Shown one piece after another: positions 17,770-27,296 of a stretch of 63,301 nt of DNA. Positions within the stretch are counted from its first letter, which is position 1. Each line of letters starts with the position of its first letter. The stretch comes from a virus. The notes under the pieces are model-generated. The model made no database searches and was not told the origin of the DNA. It saw only the letters and a program-made list of their open reading frames with translations. Where the stretch lies: positions 1 to 63,301 of IMG/VR virus record IMGVR_UViG_3300035698_016184. One strand, given 5' to 3'. A program made the translations under genes and the position numbers.

Positions 17770-17799
17770 TTTTTCTTTGAGCCGGGGATACTTAGTATT

Positions 17800-18801
17800 A
17801 TGGGCCTACTTAATGCAAAAGAGCGAATCTTCGATGTCGTCTTGACGGACAGGGGTCGTCAACTTCTATCTCAAAATAATTTAGATTTTGAATTTTATGC
17901 ATTTTCCGATGAAGGTGTAGATTACGAGCAGGCACTGTCTGCTTCTTTAGCGAATTCAAGTTCCTTAGATCACGAGGTATCGAAGAACACTCACGTTGCA
18001 GAAGCTGACCAACGGCCACGTAAAGACCTCAAAACCTTTCTCTATTCAATACCCTCAGGCCGGCAAACTTTACCAGAGTTCAAAACTAACCTAGAAGAAC
18101 GCTCTGCAGCAATAACGTTAAAGCGAAAATTTTATACGGACACGCTTGGGTTGCAAGCTGAAGTCACAAGCACTGTGAAGAAGCCTATTGCCGTAGTAAT
18201 GAAGGCCGAGATACCTGAAGACTCCCCATCTTCGAATCTGGAGTCGTACGCCTTGTCTCAAAAAATAGCAGAAGCGAATGCAAACCTTGAGTCAGGAAAT
18301 AATAGCTTGGGACAAGCAATAGCGAAAGGTTGGGTTATAGCTAGCGATACGGAAGCGTTGAACGTTAACACGGGAGAATATCAGAAGATATCGACCTTCG
18401 ACTCACAACCTGAGTTTACTTTAGAACAGGTGGTTGAAACGTTTTCAGTGGAAGAGGAAGTCGAAGTAGTATCAGGTCTTGACAGGGTATTGTACAATTT
18501 TACATTGAAAAGTGCCGAAGGTGAAGTTCCTTCTCGTTCTGGGTTTTTAGTGGAAATCTTTGAAATTGGATCTGACGGTCGTGCAAAAAAAGTCTTTGAA
18601 GAAGACGTAGTTGGGATTGACAACCAAAAAGTCCGTTTTGGGTTTGATGACTACTTGTTTTTAGACGCCGACACGAGCACCGCCGAGTTAATTGATCGAA
18701 GCGAGCAAATGCGCCGTCGAGAGTTTCGTCAAAGAGAAGTTGTTTTAAGACGGCTGGAAAAAGAGCTTCAGGATAAAATCGAGGCAGGAAACAATTCTTA
18801 A
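17800..18801 (+). CDS. Conserved phage virion protein, paralogue of the 25427 product
   Basis: The N-terminus MGLLNAKERIFDVVLTDRGR, followed by QLLSQNN and FYAFSDEGVDY, is a conserved start seen in structural proteins of T4-type phages. The 25427 gene begins MGMLDNSGDILIDAVLTDVG and continues REFLARNDG and VRFALGDDEIDY, clearly related over ~45 residues. The C-terminal part is helical and charged. The TACTTAGTATTATG around its start closely resembles TATTTAGTATTATG at 53868-53881. Function in the virion is unknown. Confidence 0.7.
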   Translation: MGLLNAKERIFDVVLTDRGRQLLSQNNLDFEFYAFSDEGVDYEQALSASLANSSSLDHEVSKNTHVAEADQRPRKDLKTFLYSIPSGRQTLPEFKTNLEERSAAITLKRKFYTDTLGLQAEVTSTVKKPIAVVMKAEIPEDSPSSNLESYALSQKIAEANANLESGNNSLGQAIAKGWVIASDTEALNVNTGEYQKISTFDSQPEFTLEQVVETFSVEEEVEVVSGLDRVLYNFTLKSAEGEVPSRSGFLVEIFEIGSDGRAKKVFEEDVVGIDNQKVRFGFDDYLFLDADTSTAELIDRSEQMRRREFRQREVVLRRLEKELQDKIEAGNNS

Positions 18802-21158
18802 TGTCTAAAGTTGAAACAGTATCGATCAGTGTGGACATCGAATCTTTAAGAGAGAAGGTTCGAAAAGAAAATGAAGCAAATGGTGTTTCTCCGGCCCGCC
18901 TTCCAGTCCGCTCGACTGTATTTAGTTTAGGTAAAGACTTTAGGACTACGACCGAAGCCTCTCCCACTCCGCCCCGGATTAGTAGAGTGGAGATATTGCA
19001 GGACGGACTTAAAAATCCATACGTCAACCTTAAATGGCAGATAGCTCGCTCGGAAGTAGACTCGAAAGATGTTTTAGGCTTCAACATATACAAGAGAAAA
19101 ATTTCACGAGAAAGGTTCCTAGAGAACGCCGACGCACCAGTAACGGTTCGACCGCCCTTCACTCGATTCGCATACGATCAGATCTCAAAGGGTATTCCTC
19201 GGAGAGGTCGTTTTAGCCCTGAGAAAAAAGCCCTTACGCAGATAAAGAAGAGCTTGATCCCCTCAAGCATACTTAATTCGAAACTCGATCTAAATCGAGC
19301 CACAGCCCAAACCAGGTTTAATTCTTCTCTAGGTCGCCCACAAAACAAATTTTCAAGAACGAAGAGTTTCTTTCCGCCTGTATTCGATTCTGGTGAGCCA
19401 AGAAATTCCCAGTCGGAGTTTGAGCAGTTCGTCTTGGGCCGCACGTACCAAAAGGCAGGCTATGTCAGTTATGACCAGTTTCTTGCGACAGAGAAGAAAA
19501 AATTTGTCCAAGTAAGAGAACGGGAAATAGTCGAACTTAATTTCAGAGACAGCTCGGTAGTCTACGGCGAAGTGTTTGAATACTACATAGTGAGCGTAAC
19601 CAAAGACACTAAAATAAGTCCACGTTCAGGTTCGGTGAAAGTCGAAGTGATTGATCGATCACCGATCAGCGCCCCAGTCCAGCTTTTAGTTAAGCAGAAT
19701 TCAGAAAACGAAGCCGTCTTAACGATATGCATCAACCCAAGAGACAAGATTTATCGAGCAATTATTTATAAAAAATCAGAAGACGAAGTCGAGTTCAGTA
19801 AAATAGCTTCAATATTGAATACTGATGATTGTGTAAGTATTGCAGATTCAAACATTACTTATGGAAAATCATATACTTATAGGGTATTTTTAGAGAATAT
19901 ATTTGGAACACTATCGGATCCTCATGAATCAGGAGAGGTAAAATTTACTTCATCAACGCAAAGAGTCACAGCTAAAACTCGTTCAAATACAATGAAGATA
20001 CCGATATTAGAAGCAGTTCCCGATCAGAACTCTGACGTGATCAAGCTCACTATTTCTTCAAATGACCCCAATGTAGCTTATTACAACATAGACCGTCGAA
20101 ACTTAACGACGAAAGACAGGAAGTTTACGGTACCTGCAAAAGCCGCAAATTTCGGAGGTCTTGGGTGGGAAACGAATAAAGTGTTTGTTAATCGAGAAAG
20201 AGACTTGACGGAACGTACGCTAAAAAGCAATCGTGCAGTATTGAATAAGACTACTACTCCAAAGGAGTCTGTTTTTCTCGACGCTACAGTTACGTCAAAC
20301 CACATATATCAATATCGAGCCCAAGGATTTGATTTGTTCGGCAACTCGACTTCGTATGCATTAAAAATAATCAGATCTACAGGGAAGAAGGTTGTTAGAG
20401 CTCCGGTAAATGTTAAATCTGAGGTTTTGAGGGGTAACCCATTCAGGATGAAACTTTCTTGGGACGACGACAACGCCGCAAAATCCGCTACTGTTGAAGA
20501 GGTATTTAAACAGCCAACAACGCAAGCACCGACAGAGCCAAAGCTAGCGTACTTAGTAGAGCGCCGCCGCCAAGACGAAACGCAATATAAACAATTCCCG
20601 TTAACTGCTAATACATTCATTATTGATGAGATTTCAACCGCCGACGCAGCAGCTTTTTCTGCAAGGAAGACGGAAGATACGTTCGGACCACTGAGTAATC
20701 AAGTTCAATCTACTACATCGGCATTGCAAAGCTCTCGTATTCGCCCCTTCGGCGTCCCGAACTTTCTGAATGAAGGCGAGGTGTATTATTACAGAGTGAC
20801 AGCTCGTGACGCATTGGCAAACCTAAGCAATGCGACAACAGAATTCAAGGTTGTTATATTAGCGGACTTAGCTCCGCCTAAAGAACTGAAGGTAAAAATT
20901 GTAAATTCTAGAGTCTACCCTTTGATAAGTAATCTTTCGTGGTCTTTTGATGAAGCTCTCGCTCGCCCTGATAAGTGGATTATAGAAAGGAAGATTGACG
21001 TTCAAGAAGATACGTTTGAAGTGATAGGCCACGCTTATTTCGACGCCCAGTTCGAAGATAAAGATGTGGAAGCTGCGAGGTCGTATATTTATAGGGTCAG
21101 GGCAGTTGATGCAATCAATCGAGAGACGTCATTTACCGAAGCGAGGTTAACAACGTAG
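18801..21158 (+). CDS. Large virion protein with FN3-like repeats, 785 aa
   Basis: Several fibronectin III-like stretches are visible, each with a W/Y core and a K/R-rich strand: VNLKWQIARSEV with LGFNIYKRKI near residue 75, TYRVFLENIFG near 360, KLSWDDDNA near 550, AYLVERRRQDE near 590, and NLSWSFDEA with WIIERKIDV near 715. It starts on the last base of the preceding gene. FN3 decoration of tail proteins is well known and is thought to aid adhesion. Confidence 0.7.
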   Translation: MSKVETVSISVDIESLREKVRKENEANGVSPARLPVRSTVFSLGKDFRTTTEASPTPPRISRVEILQDGLKNPYVNLKWQIARSEVDSKDVLGFNIYKRKISRERFLENADAPVTVRPPFTRFAYDQISKGIPRRGRFSPEKKALTQIKKSLIPSSILNSKLDLNRATAQTRFNSSLGRPQNKFSRTKSFFPPVFDSGEPRNSQSEFEQFVLGRTYQKAGYVSYDQFLATEKKKFVQVREREIVELNFRDSSVVYGEVFEYYIVSVTKDTKISPRSGSVKVEVIDRSPISAPVQLLVKQNSENEAVLTICINPRDKIYRAIIYKKSEDEVEFSKIASILNTDDCVSIADSNITYGKSYTYRVFLENIFGTLSDPHESGEVKFTSSTQRVTAKTRSNTMKIPILEAVPDQNSDVIKLTISSNDPNVAYYNIDRRNLTTKDRKFTVPAKAANFGGLGWETNKVFVNRERDLTERTLKSNRAVLNKTTTPKESVFLDATVTSNHIYQYRAQGFDLFGNSTSYALKIIRSTGKKVVRAPVNVKSEVLRGNPFRMKLSWDDDNAAKSATVEEVFKQPTTQAPTEPKLAYLVERRRQDETQYKQFPLTANTFIIDEISTADAAAFSARKTEDTFGPLSNQVQSTTSALQSSRIRPFGVPNFLNEGEVYYYRVTARDALANLSNATTEFKVVILADLAPPKELKVKIVNSRVYPLISNLSWSFDEALARPDKWIIERKIDVQEDTFEVIGHAYFDAQFEDKDVEAARSYIYRVRAVDAINRETSFTEARLTT

Positions 21159-21159
21159 A

Positions 21160-22866
21160 ATGGGTTTAGTTTCACTAGGGATAAGCAACTCGCTAGCTCC
21201 GATTATGGAATCTGCAAGCGAAAAACAGCAGGCAGAAGATGTAGTCGCCAATCCGTACACGCCCGAGCAGGAAAGTACAGGCCTCACTTCTGAAGAACAG
21301 AAGAAGCTCGAAACTCTAAAAATTCGTCTCGCTTCGGTAAATCAAAAAATAAACGAAGCGTCTTCGTTTCAGTCAGCTTCTTTCTTTGCTGAATCCTTAA
21401 ATGAGCTAATTAAAGAGCGTGAATCTATCCTGAAAGGCATCGCCCGATATGAAGCGATCTCAGACAAGACAAAAAAGAAAATAAAGATAGCGGCTAGGGA
21501 GGCTGCCTCACAAAAAGACTTAGAGTCAAAAGCCCTGGTGGACCCGGCAACCTTGTTGGACTTAAACAACCTTGCGTTCGTTGAAAACTATGAGATTCCT
21601 TCATTCGAAAGAGATGCCAAAAACTTCATCGCAGGGGAGCCTCAGATACTCTTTAATGCAGAGTACATTGTAAACGGCGTTTTCGCAGGCAACCTTTTGT
21701 GTTTTGAGCAGTATCGCAATGCAACACATTACGAAGTTTGGAAAAAGAACTTATTTAAATCAGAAGCAAAATTCGAACGTGTGTTTTTTCTGGATAAAGT
21801 TTCGTTCGCTGAAGAATCAAAGTCGTTCCGGCCGTATGTGGAAAACTCCCTTTCGATGAAGGATTTAGCGTTTGACAGCGTATTTTTCTTTTTGGATACG
21901 TCAATAAAACAAGATCGGATATATCAATATCAAGTTAGGTCTGCAAGAGTCCCTAACTCGCCGGAAGAGGTTGACTACGACTTGATACTAGAGTCAAAGA
22001 ACCTTTTAAACCTCTCGAATATAGATTCGTCTTCAAGTGCGACACTATTCGATTATGCATCTACGACACTAGGTTCCGCCGACTTGGCTTGGGTGCTGGC
22101 GTTACTTAACGAAGAACTTTCATTTTTCGGCAAGACTCCTTCAACGGATTCTTTACTGTCGATGTATGGAGTCTCCAGAGTGGAAGTTCAAAATTTAAGA
22201 CTCGGCGTTCCAAAAAATATCAATGACATCTTGTGCATTTTTCAAGAGTCTCAATCGATGTTTGGAACTTCGGATTCCTTTAGTTATCTACTAAAAATTT
22301 TGGGAGGCCTACCTCAAGAATTTTTATCAGCAGCCTTAAATGCTATTGATTATAACGCTAGCGAGATGTCTTTTAGTAAGTTCAAGGAAGAGGTAAAGAA
22401 AGTGGTCCCGGCATTTACGTTGCTGACTGAAGTAGTGGAATCCGCAGACGAGAAAGGATTAAGAAGCCTGTCAAAAATGAGCATTACGCTACCGAGTAAC
22501 GAAGGTTCGGTAAGTTTTACGACACTCGCCGGAATGACAAATGTGTTGAAGGTCATGAACGCAATTTTATTGTCGACGTCACACGCTCAAGATAGCTACG
22601 CTAAACTGAAAGCCATACGAGAAGAAATCGAAGAAAGGCGTTCCCGTGAAGACGGCTTAGAAGAAGCGATGAAAGCCTTGCGAGGAGGCTCAGCTAGTCA
22701 AACTGAAGGGGACGACGATGCAACGCCTGTACTTTACAATGTCGCATTGGGCCAGGCAGAGCCGCAAAACGTCTCCAGTATCAAAGCAGCCGCCCCGCTT
22801 CCGGGAAAAGACATCAAACTAAATAGTGGAACATCTTTTACGATATTCGGAATAAAGAGGCGATAA
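21160..22866 (+). CDS. Virion-cluster protein with coiled coil and FN3-like segment, 568 aa
   Basis: N-terminal ~120 residues are helical or coiled (TSEEQKKLETLKIRLASVNQ). An FN3-like segment follows (YRNATHYEVWKKNLFKS, YQYQVRSARVP, about residues 185-270). The C-terminal half is helical. One base separates it from the upstream FN3 gene and the downstream gene follows immediately, so the cluster is co-translated. No named family is recognised. Confidence 0.6.
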   Translation: MGLVSLGISNSLAPIMESASEKQQAEDVVANPYTPEQESTGLTSEEQKKLETLKIRLASVNQKINEASSFQSASFFAESLNELIKERESILKGIARYEAISDKTKKKIKIAAREAASQKDLESKALVDPATLLDLNNLAFVENYEIPSFERDAKNFIAGEPQILFNAEYIVNGVFAGNLLCFEQYRNATHYEVWKKNLFKSEAKFERVFFLDKVSFAEESKSFRPYVENSLSMKDLAFDSVFFFLDTSIKQDRIYQYQVRSARVPNSPEEVDYDLILESKNLLNLSNIDSSSSATLFDYASTTLGSADLAWVLALLNEELSFFGKTPSTDSLLSMYGVSRVEVQNLRLGVPKNINDILCIFQESQSMFGTSDSFSYLLKILGGLPQEFLSAALNAIDYNASEMSFSKFKEEVKKVVPAFTLLTEVVESADEKGLRSLSKMSITLPSNEGSVSFTTLAGMTNVLKVMNAILLSTSHAQDSYAKLKAIREEIEERRSREDGLEEAMKALRGGSASQTEGDDDATPVLYNVALGQAEPQNVSSIKAAAPLPGKDIKLNSGTSFTIFGIKRR

Positions 22867-23946
22867 ATGGCGATGATTAAATTTAAAAGTAAATTCTCGA
22901 ATAAGAAACCTGCCCGACAAGCAGAGAAAACAGAAAGCTCTTCTCAGACGTGGGGCCAGTTAGTACAGCCTTTAGCTGCAGCACCGCAAAATCTTAATAA
23001 ATCAACGACCACAGCAGTTCGTGAAGGCGCCATACCGGAAGGCCTCGGAATCGTAGGATCAGCACCAACTTTCGTCCGCCCAGACATTGTCTCGGTATCT
23101 CCGCAAGATACGGTAGTGAAGATCATAAGAAACGGCCAGGATGTCCAGACTGCATTAGACAGTTTTGGGTCAATCTCTTCGTTGTCATGTAAAGCAATTT
23201 CAAATATAGCCGTCATAGCCGCCTCAGCGAACGGACAAGCAACAGCAGTTATAAGTCCGGATACACCCAACGGCTCTCAGAACGTAAATTTTGCTTCTCA
23301 AGTATTATCAACGTTGATAACTTCCGTACCAAACGTTACGGAATATGCTTTGGTTGCGGGAAGCACGTCGAAGACCAAGGAAGAACGGCGAATAGCGCTG
23401 AAGGAGTCTCAGAAGGTAGACTTGACGATTACGATGAAATCTCGTTATTCGGAACCGCTTGAGTTTAACAATCTGAAAATTCCAAAGATGGAAGCGGATT
23501 TCGTTTACAACTACTTCATTGAGGGGGAAGGTGATGTTTTAGCTCAAGAAGATCAGTCGAGAGACCCACTAGTGCAACGCCGCCCGTACGATGTCCCGAG
23601 GTACGTGAACTTGAACTGGAACTCGGTAAGCGAAACTGAGCCGCTAAAGGAATCCGCTCCCCCCTCTGTCCGCCGTCAAAGGTCATTGGAACTATATTCA
23701 ACACCCCGAGGCATGTCCGGACTTAACTCTTCAAACTTTAGAAATTCGTCAGAAAAAAACAAGAAGAATATTTCGCCTGTAGTCCGTGACGGCCTCACTC
23801 AAGAGATTGTGGACATCCACAACATAGAAAAAGGATTCGCAGCTATCGCAAACGATGACATGTTTCCCAGTACGGTAGTAGCGACATTTAATATTTCAAA
23901 TAAGCTCGCCACCTTAATCCCTGTTTTATCCGTAGTGAAGAAATAA
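22867..23946 (+). CDS. Virion-cluster protein, 359 aa
   Basis: A basic N-terminal tail (MAMIKFKSKFSNKKPARQAE) precedes a low-complexity Ser/Thr/Ala-rich region and a C-terminal half with PYDVPRYVNLNWNSVSETE, which resembles an FN3 A/B-strand as in the neighbours. Starts directly after the previous stop. Function not recognised; probably part of the same tail-associated complex. Confidence 0.6.
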   Translation: MAMIKFKSKFSNKKPARQAEKTESSSQTWGQLVQPLAAAPQNLNKSTTTAVREGAIPEGLGIVGSAPTFVRPDIVSVSPQDTVVKIIRNGQDVQTALDSFGSISSLSCKAISNIAVIAASANGQATAVISPDTPNGSQNVNFASQVLSTLITSVPNVTEYALVAGSTSKTKEERRIALKESQKVDLTITMKSRYSEPLEFNNLKIPKMEADFVYNYFIEGEGDVLAQEDQSRDPLVQRRPYDVPRYVNLNWNSVSETEPLKESAPPSVRRQRSLELYSTPRGMSGLNSSNFRNSSEKNKKNISPVVRDGLTQEIVDIHNIEKGFAAIANDDMFPSTVVATFNISNKLATLIPVLSVVKK

Positions 23947-25358
23947 TGAAAACAATAAGCAATAAGATGGTGCAAAATGCAAAAGTTTGGTTTTCCAACC
24001 GAGGCTTAAAAAAAGCATTTCCGACCGTTAGGAGTTTGTCACCGACAGTGCCAAACAAAGAGTCTATTGTAGATATATCAGAGCTTTTAAGTAAACTAAA
24101 AGTATCGCCGTCAAAACCGGAATCGTTCGTCTCTCAACCGCAACTTGTCGGAATTGACTACGCAGGTTACATCCTAGAGAAAGAGCGCCTCGATAAGCAG
24201 TCTGGGGAATGGGTTCGAATAGATGAGTACCGTATCATCGGCTCAGCAACGGGAGGATTTAAAGATTCTCGTGTCGCTTACGGCAACCTTTATCGGTACC
24301 GCATCAGGTCTGTCGTAAAGGTAACGTTGAAGACGTCCCGCCCAAGTTACGAAAACCAAGAAGCTGCCCAAGACGTTCGCAAGGTCCAAGAAGACCTGAT
24401 AAAGCAAGAAATCAAAGCAAAAGAAGTGATACTAGCAAATATCGATAGAATCACGAACGGCAAGCTCACAGCTAAGACTTCGAAGGGAGAGAAAAAAGAA
24501 ACCTTTTCTATACTATCGAGTATGAAAATTGAGAATTCTCCAAGTAAGACGGAGGTCGTTAAATTTTCTAGCTCCAACGCCGCCATGAAGTTTAAGAACC
24601 TCTCGACCATTAAAAACGCCAAGGTTTCAAACATGGAAATCTTGGACGGGTCTATCTCAAGAGAAGGCTTGCAAAAAGTCATTAATGATAAGCTTAAGAA
24701 TTTTCGACAGACCATAGAAAGCTACGTTTCTTTTTACTATAAGAGTGAAGCGTCACCGATGTGGAAATATGTTTCGATTGATGAAAGGATACCGCCGCCC
24801 CCGCCATCATCGATTAAAATTTACCCCGCATCTCCAGAGAACGCTATACATTTGACATGGCTTAAGCCGGCAAATGGTCAAAGAGACATTGATTCATTCA
24901 AATTGTATCGCCGAACTGCGCTAGGTAAGGAATGGTCGCTGTTAGGCAAGTTCTCTCCGATCCAGAACCTGTATAAAGATACAGACGTCAAGACCTCGGA
25001 GAGATATATATACGCTATAACTTGTTTGGATGTCCACGGATTGGAGTCTGTGTTGTCAGCCCAGATAGAAGCACGCCTCAACCCTAACTTTAAGTTTGAA
25101 AAACAAGAGAAGCCTTTAAGATGGGTGTCAGGCTCTGGAGCCAAGCCTAAAGAGCTTTTCGCTGTTTATAAAAAATTTATTGATCCAGAAATTCCTATTG
25201 TAGTTCAAGGCAATATAGCCCTCGGCCCAATTCAGGAATTTTCCGAAATTGAGAGGAAGATCATGGTTCGAGTTAAAAGCCTAGACACTCACGAAGAGAA
25301 AGAAATCGTAATGACTCTAAAAAATGAGAATATAGGACCTGAAGAGAGTGGTTTGTAG
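23946..25358 (+). CDS. Virion-cluster protein with two FN3-like domains, 470 aa
   Basis: FN3-like segments lie near residues 70-125 (GYILEKERLDKQSGEW, NLYRYRIRSVVKV) and 280-375 (PPPPPSSIKIYPASPENA, IHLTWLKPANGQ, FKLYRRTALGKEW, RYIYAITCLDVHGLES). A helical region (~130-270) separates them. The start overlaps the previous stop (TAATG). It shares domain style with the 18801 and 21160 products. Confidence 0.65.
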   Translation: MKTISNKMVQNAKVWFSNRGLKKAFPTVRSLSPTVPNKESIVDISELLSKLKVSPSKPESFVSQPQLVGIDYAGYILEKERLDKQSGEWVRIDEYRIIGSATGGFKDSRVAYGNLYRYRIRSVVKVTLKTSRPSYENQEAAQDVRKVQEDLIKQEIKAKEVILANIDRITNGKLTAKTSKGEKKETFSILSSMKIENSPSKTEVVKFSSSNAAMKFKNLSTIKNAKVSNMEILDGSISREGLQKVINDKLKNFRQTIESYVSFYYKSEASPMWKYVSIDERIPPPPPSSIKIYPASPENAIHLTWLKPANGQRDIDSFKLYRRTALGKEWSLLGKFSPIQNLYKDTDVKTSERYIYAITCLDVHGLESVLSAQIEARLNPNFKFEKQEKPLRWVSGSGAKPKELFAVYKKFIDPEIPIVVQGNIALGPIQEFSEIERKIMVRVKSLDTHEEKEIVMTLKNENIGPEESGL

Positions 25359-25378
25359 GAAATAATGTACTGTATTGG

Positions 25379-25386
25379 ACTACTTA
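25379..25386 (+). promoter_or_regulatory. Candidate late-promoter octamer ACTACTTA
   Basis: GGACTACTTAA lies in the 68-base gap before the 25427 gene. It shares GGACTAyTTAA with the site at 60187. About 40 bases of leader with an AAGGAT follow before the ATG. Confidence 0.45.
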
Positions 25387-25426
25387 ATAACGTAGGGCAA
25401 TTTAAAATTTAAGGATACTGATTTTT

Positions 25427-26134
25427 ATGGGAATGCTAGACAACTCCGGAGATATTCTGATCGACGCCGTTTTGACGGACGTCGGAAGAGAATTTTTAGC
25501 TCGTAATGACGGGAGCTTTGAAGTTGTTCGCTTTGCTCTTGGCGACGACGAGATCGACTATACTCTATTCAACCCAAATACAGGCTCGTTGCAGCAAGAT
25601 ACAAACGTCCTGAATACCCCTATTTTCGAAGCCAACATTAACGAAAAGGTGGCATTAAAAAATCAACTATTATCAATATCGAACCCCGACCTAAACTTCC
25701 TGCCTACGTTGAATGCTAGTGTCGTCGCACTATCACTAGGGGAACAGAATGATGCGCAAGTCGGAAAAAGCCTTGAATTCAGCCAAGGAACACTATCGGG
25801 CCGAACAGTCCCTTCCGAAATCGTCGACGGGTCGTTTCTAGTCCAGGTAAACAACGACTTACTTTTCATTGAGAAGCAGACCCCTACAAATATTTCCCCG
25901 AACAACACGGCTCAATATATTGTACCGAGAAGCGCCATCGGCGCAAACCAAGGCTCGCAAACTGGATTTAGTGTAGCCGTGCAAGCCCTATCCGACGACG
26001 TTTGGGCTGTTTTCGGTAGCGGTACCACAGGGTCTCGAACAATTACGACGAAGGTGAAAGCCCAAGGGGCGCTCTCGGGCCTCTCGGCAGAGATTACGGT
26101 TACTATTAACGAAGAGTTTGTGCGAAGTGCGTAG
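25427..26134 (+). CDS. Conserved phage virion protein, paralogue of the 17800 product
   Basis: N-terminal ~45 residues are homologous to the 17800 product (DAVLTDVGREFLARNDG, FALGDDEIDYTLFN). The C-terminal ~80 residues (about 150-235) form a beta-rich Ig-like segment ending GLSAEITVTINEEFV. It begins after a promoter-like octamer. The two copies bracket the FN3-containing genes, as if the block had been duplicated or expanded. Confidence 0.7.
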   Translation: MGMLDNSGDILIDAVLTDVGREFLARNDGSFEVVRFALGDDEIDYTLFNPNTGSLQQDTNVLNTPIFEANINEKVALKNQLLSISNPDLNFLPTLNASVVALSLGEQNDAQVGKSLEFSQGTLSGRTVPSEIVDGSFLVQVNNDLLFIEKQTPTNISPNNTAQYIVPRSAIGANQGSQTGFSVAVQALSDDVWAVFGSGTTGSRTITTKVKAQGALSGLSAEITVTINEEFVRSA

Positions 26135-26266
26135 CTTAGATTCTAAGCATACTGCAAACCGTAAAACTAAAAACGGAGGTCAAGCTTGCTAATAACTGCT
26201 TGATTTTATAAAATTTCATTTAAAGAACTTGACCAAAGCCAGGACGTACAAACGCAACTCTCCGTT

Positions 26267-27220
26267 GTGAATGAAGTGATACCGCTCAGCGGAGCTTTCT
26301 TCTCCGGCGTCTTAGGTGACAGTTATACCAAGACATATCAGAACATCACGTCAGGCTCAGCGCTTTCTGGTGGGTTTTACCAAACGGTTTATGATGGATC
26401 TCCAACCTCGATTTCATCGTCCGCTCTTATTGATCTGTCTTACGGCCATAGTTCAGCGTCACTGCAAGCCGCCTATTCTGAAACTTTCTTGAATAACGAA
26501 AAACAGCGAACTTACAAAGAGATGGCGCAACTCCTTTTGGGAAATAAAGATTCAAGATTTTCATTCGGAGGAACAACCTACAACGAAGTTTTCTTTATGC
26601 TGTTTAAGCGCAGGATATTCAAGGACGAGGTAAAGAAGGGCAATACGACAATCAGTTTCCAGTTGACTGCATCCGACTCGATAAACACACTGACGTTGAC
26701 GGACGCCGGAGCTTCTTCAACTTACGTTGAGAGTTCAGCCGGCGACGAAGCGTCATTATTTTCGGGCAGCGCAGCTATTGGGAAAGTCTATTATAATGCA
26801 GGCGTTGTTGCTTTGGCTTCCGGCGCACTTGTACCTGAAGGCATCGCCCTGAAACCGTTCTGGTCAGGTTCGTCTGACCTAGAACAAGTAGCGATCAGCG
26901 GCAACCTCGACAACATGATTTACGGTTTACGTCAAAGAATGACGGATGTCCAATTTCACAACCAGACGAATCTTCATTCAACGCTTTACTTTTGCCGAGC
27001 CCTAAACTCAGACTTCAATTATTCAACGAACCCAACCTTTGTGGACACTTCAGGAAGAATCGTCGTAACCTCAGGAACCGACAGTCAAACGAGAGTGTAT
27101 CCGACAACAGTTGGACTATATGACGTTAATGACAATCTCTTGGCTGTAGCAAAGACTTCAGAGCCGATTAAGAAGTCTCCCGATTCAGAGGTAATTTTCC
27201 GAATCAAGTTATCTTACTAA
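26267..27220 (+). CDS. Virion structural protein with unclear start, paralogue of the 27297 product
   Basis: Related to the next gene: both share TLYFCRA or IFRCRAP cores, TVGLYDVNDNLLAVAK versus AVGIYNDRYELVGMAK, and EPIKKSPDSEVIFRIKLSY versus QPIKKPEETDIQFRIRLDF. GTG at 26267 is the first ordinary start, but the frame is open back to a TGA at 26201. The stretch 26213-26266 encodes ISFKELDQSQDVQTQLSVV, which aligns with the paralogue's N-terminus (FRFKDEDIINTRIV). The true protein therefore probably begins near 26204-26213, where no ATG, GTG or in-frame TTG is available. Confidence 0.65.
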   Translation: MNEVIPLSGAFFSGVLGDSYTKTYQNITSGSALSGGFYQTVYDGSPTSISSSALIDLSYGHSSASLQAAYSETFLNNEKQRTYKEMAQLLLGNKDSRFSFGGTTYNEVFFMLFKRRIFKDEVKKGNTTISFQLTASDSINTLTLTDAGASSTYVESSAGDEASLFSGSAAIGKVYYNAGVVALASGALVPEGIALKPFWSGSSDLEQVAISGNLDNMIYGLRQRMTDVQFHNQTNLHSTLYFCRALNSDFNYSTNPTFVDTSGRIVVTSGTDSQTRVYPTTVGLYDVNDNLLAVAKTSEPIKKSPDSEVIFRIKLSY

Positions 27221-27256
27221 TTTTCTGTATTTTTAGCGTTTTCCTGTTATATATTA

Positions 27257-27264
27257 ACTACTTA
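27257..27264 (+). promoter_or_regulatory. Candidate late-promoter octamer ACTACTTA
   Basis: ACTACTTA lies in the 76-base gap between the two paralogous virion genes, followed by a ~25-base leader containing AAAGG before the ATG at 27289. It matches the octamer seen at seven other intergenic places. Confidence 0.42.
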
Positions 27265-27296
27265 TGCGGTAAATCAGTAAAGGTATCTATGTCAAA

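Noticed and set aside
18500-19162. A 220-codon open frame on the - strand
   Set aside because: It spans the junction of two convincing + strand genes (17800 and 18801) with coherent domains and an overlapping stop/start; it is a codon-bias shadow.
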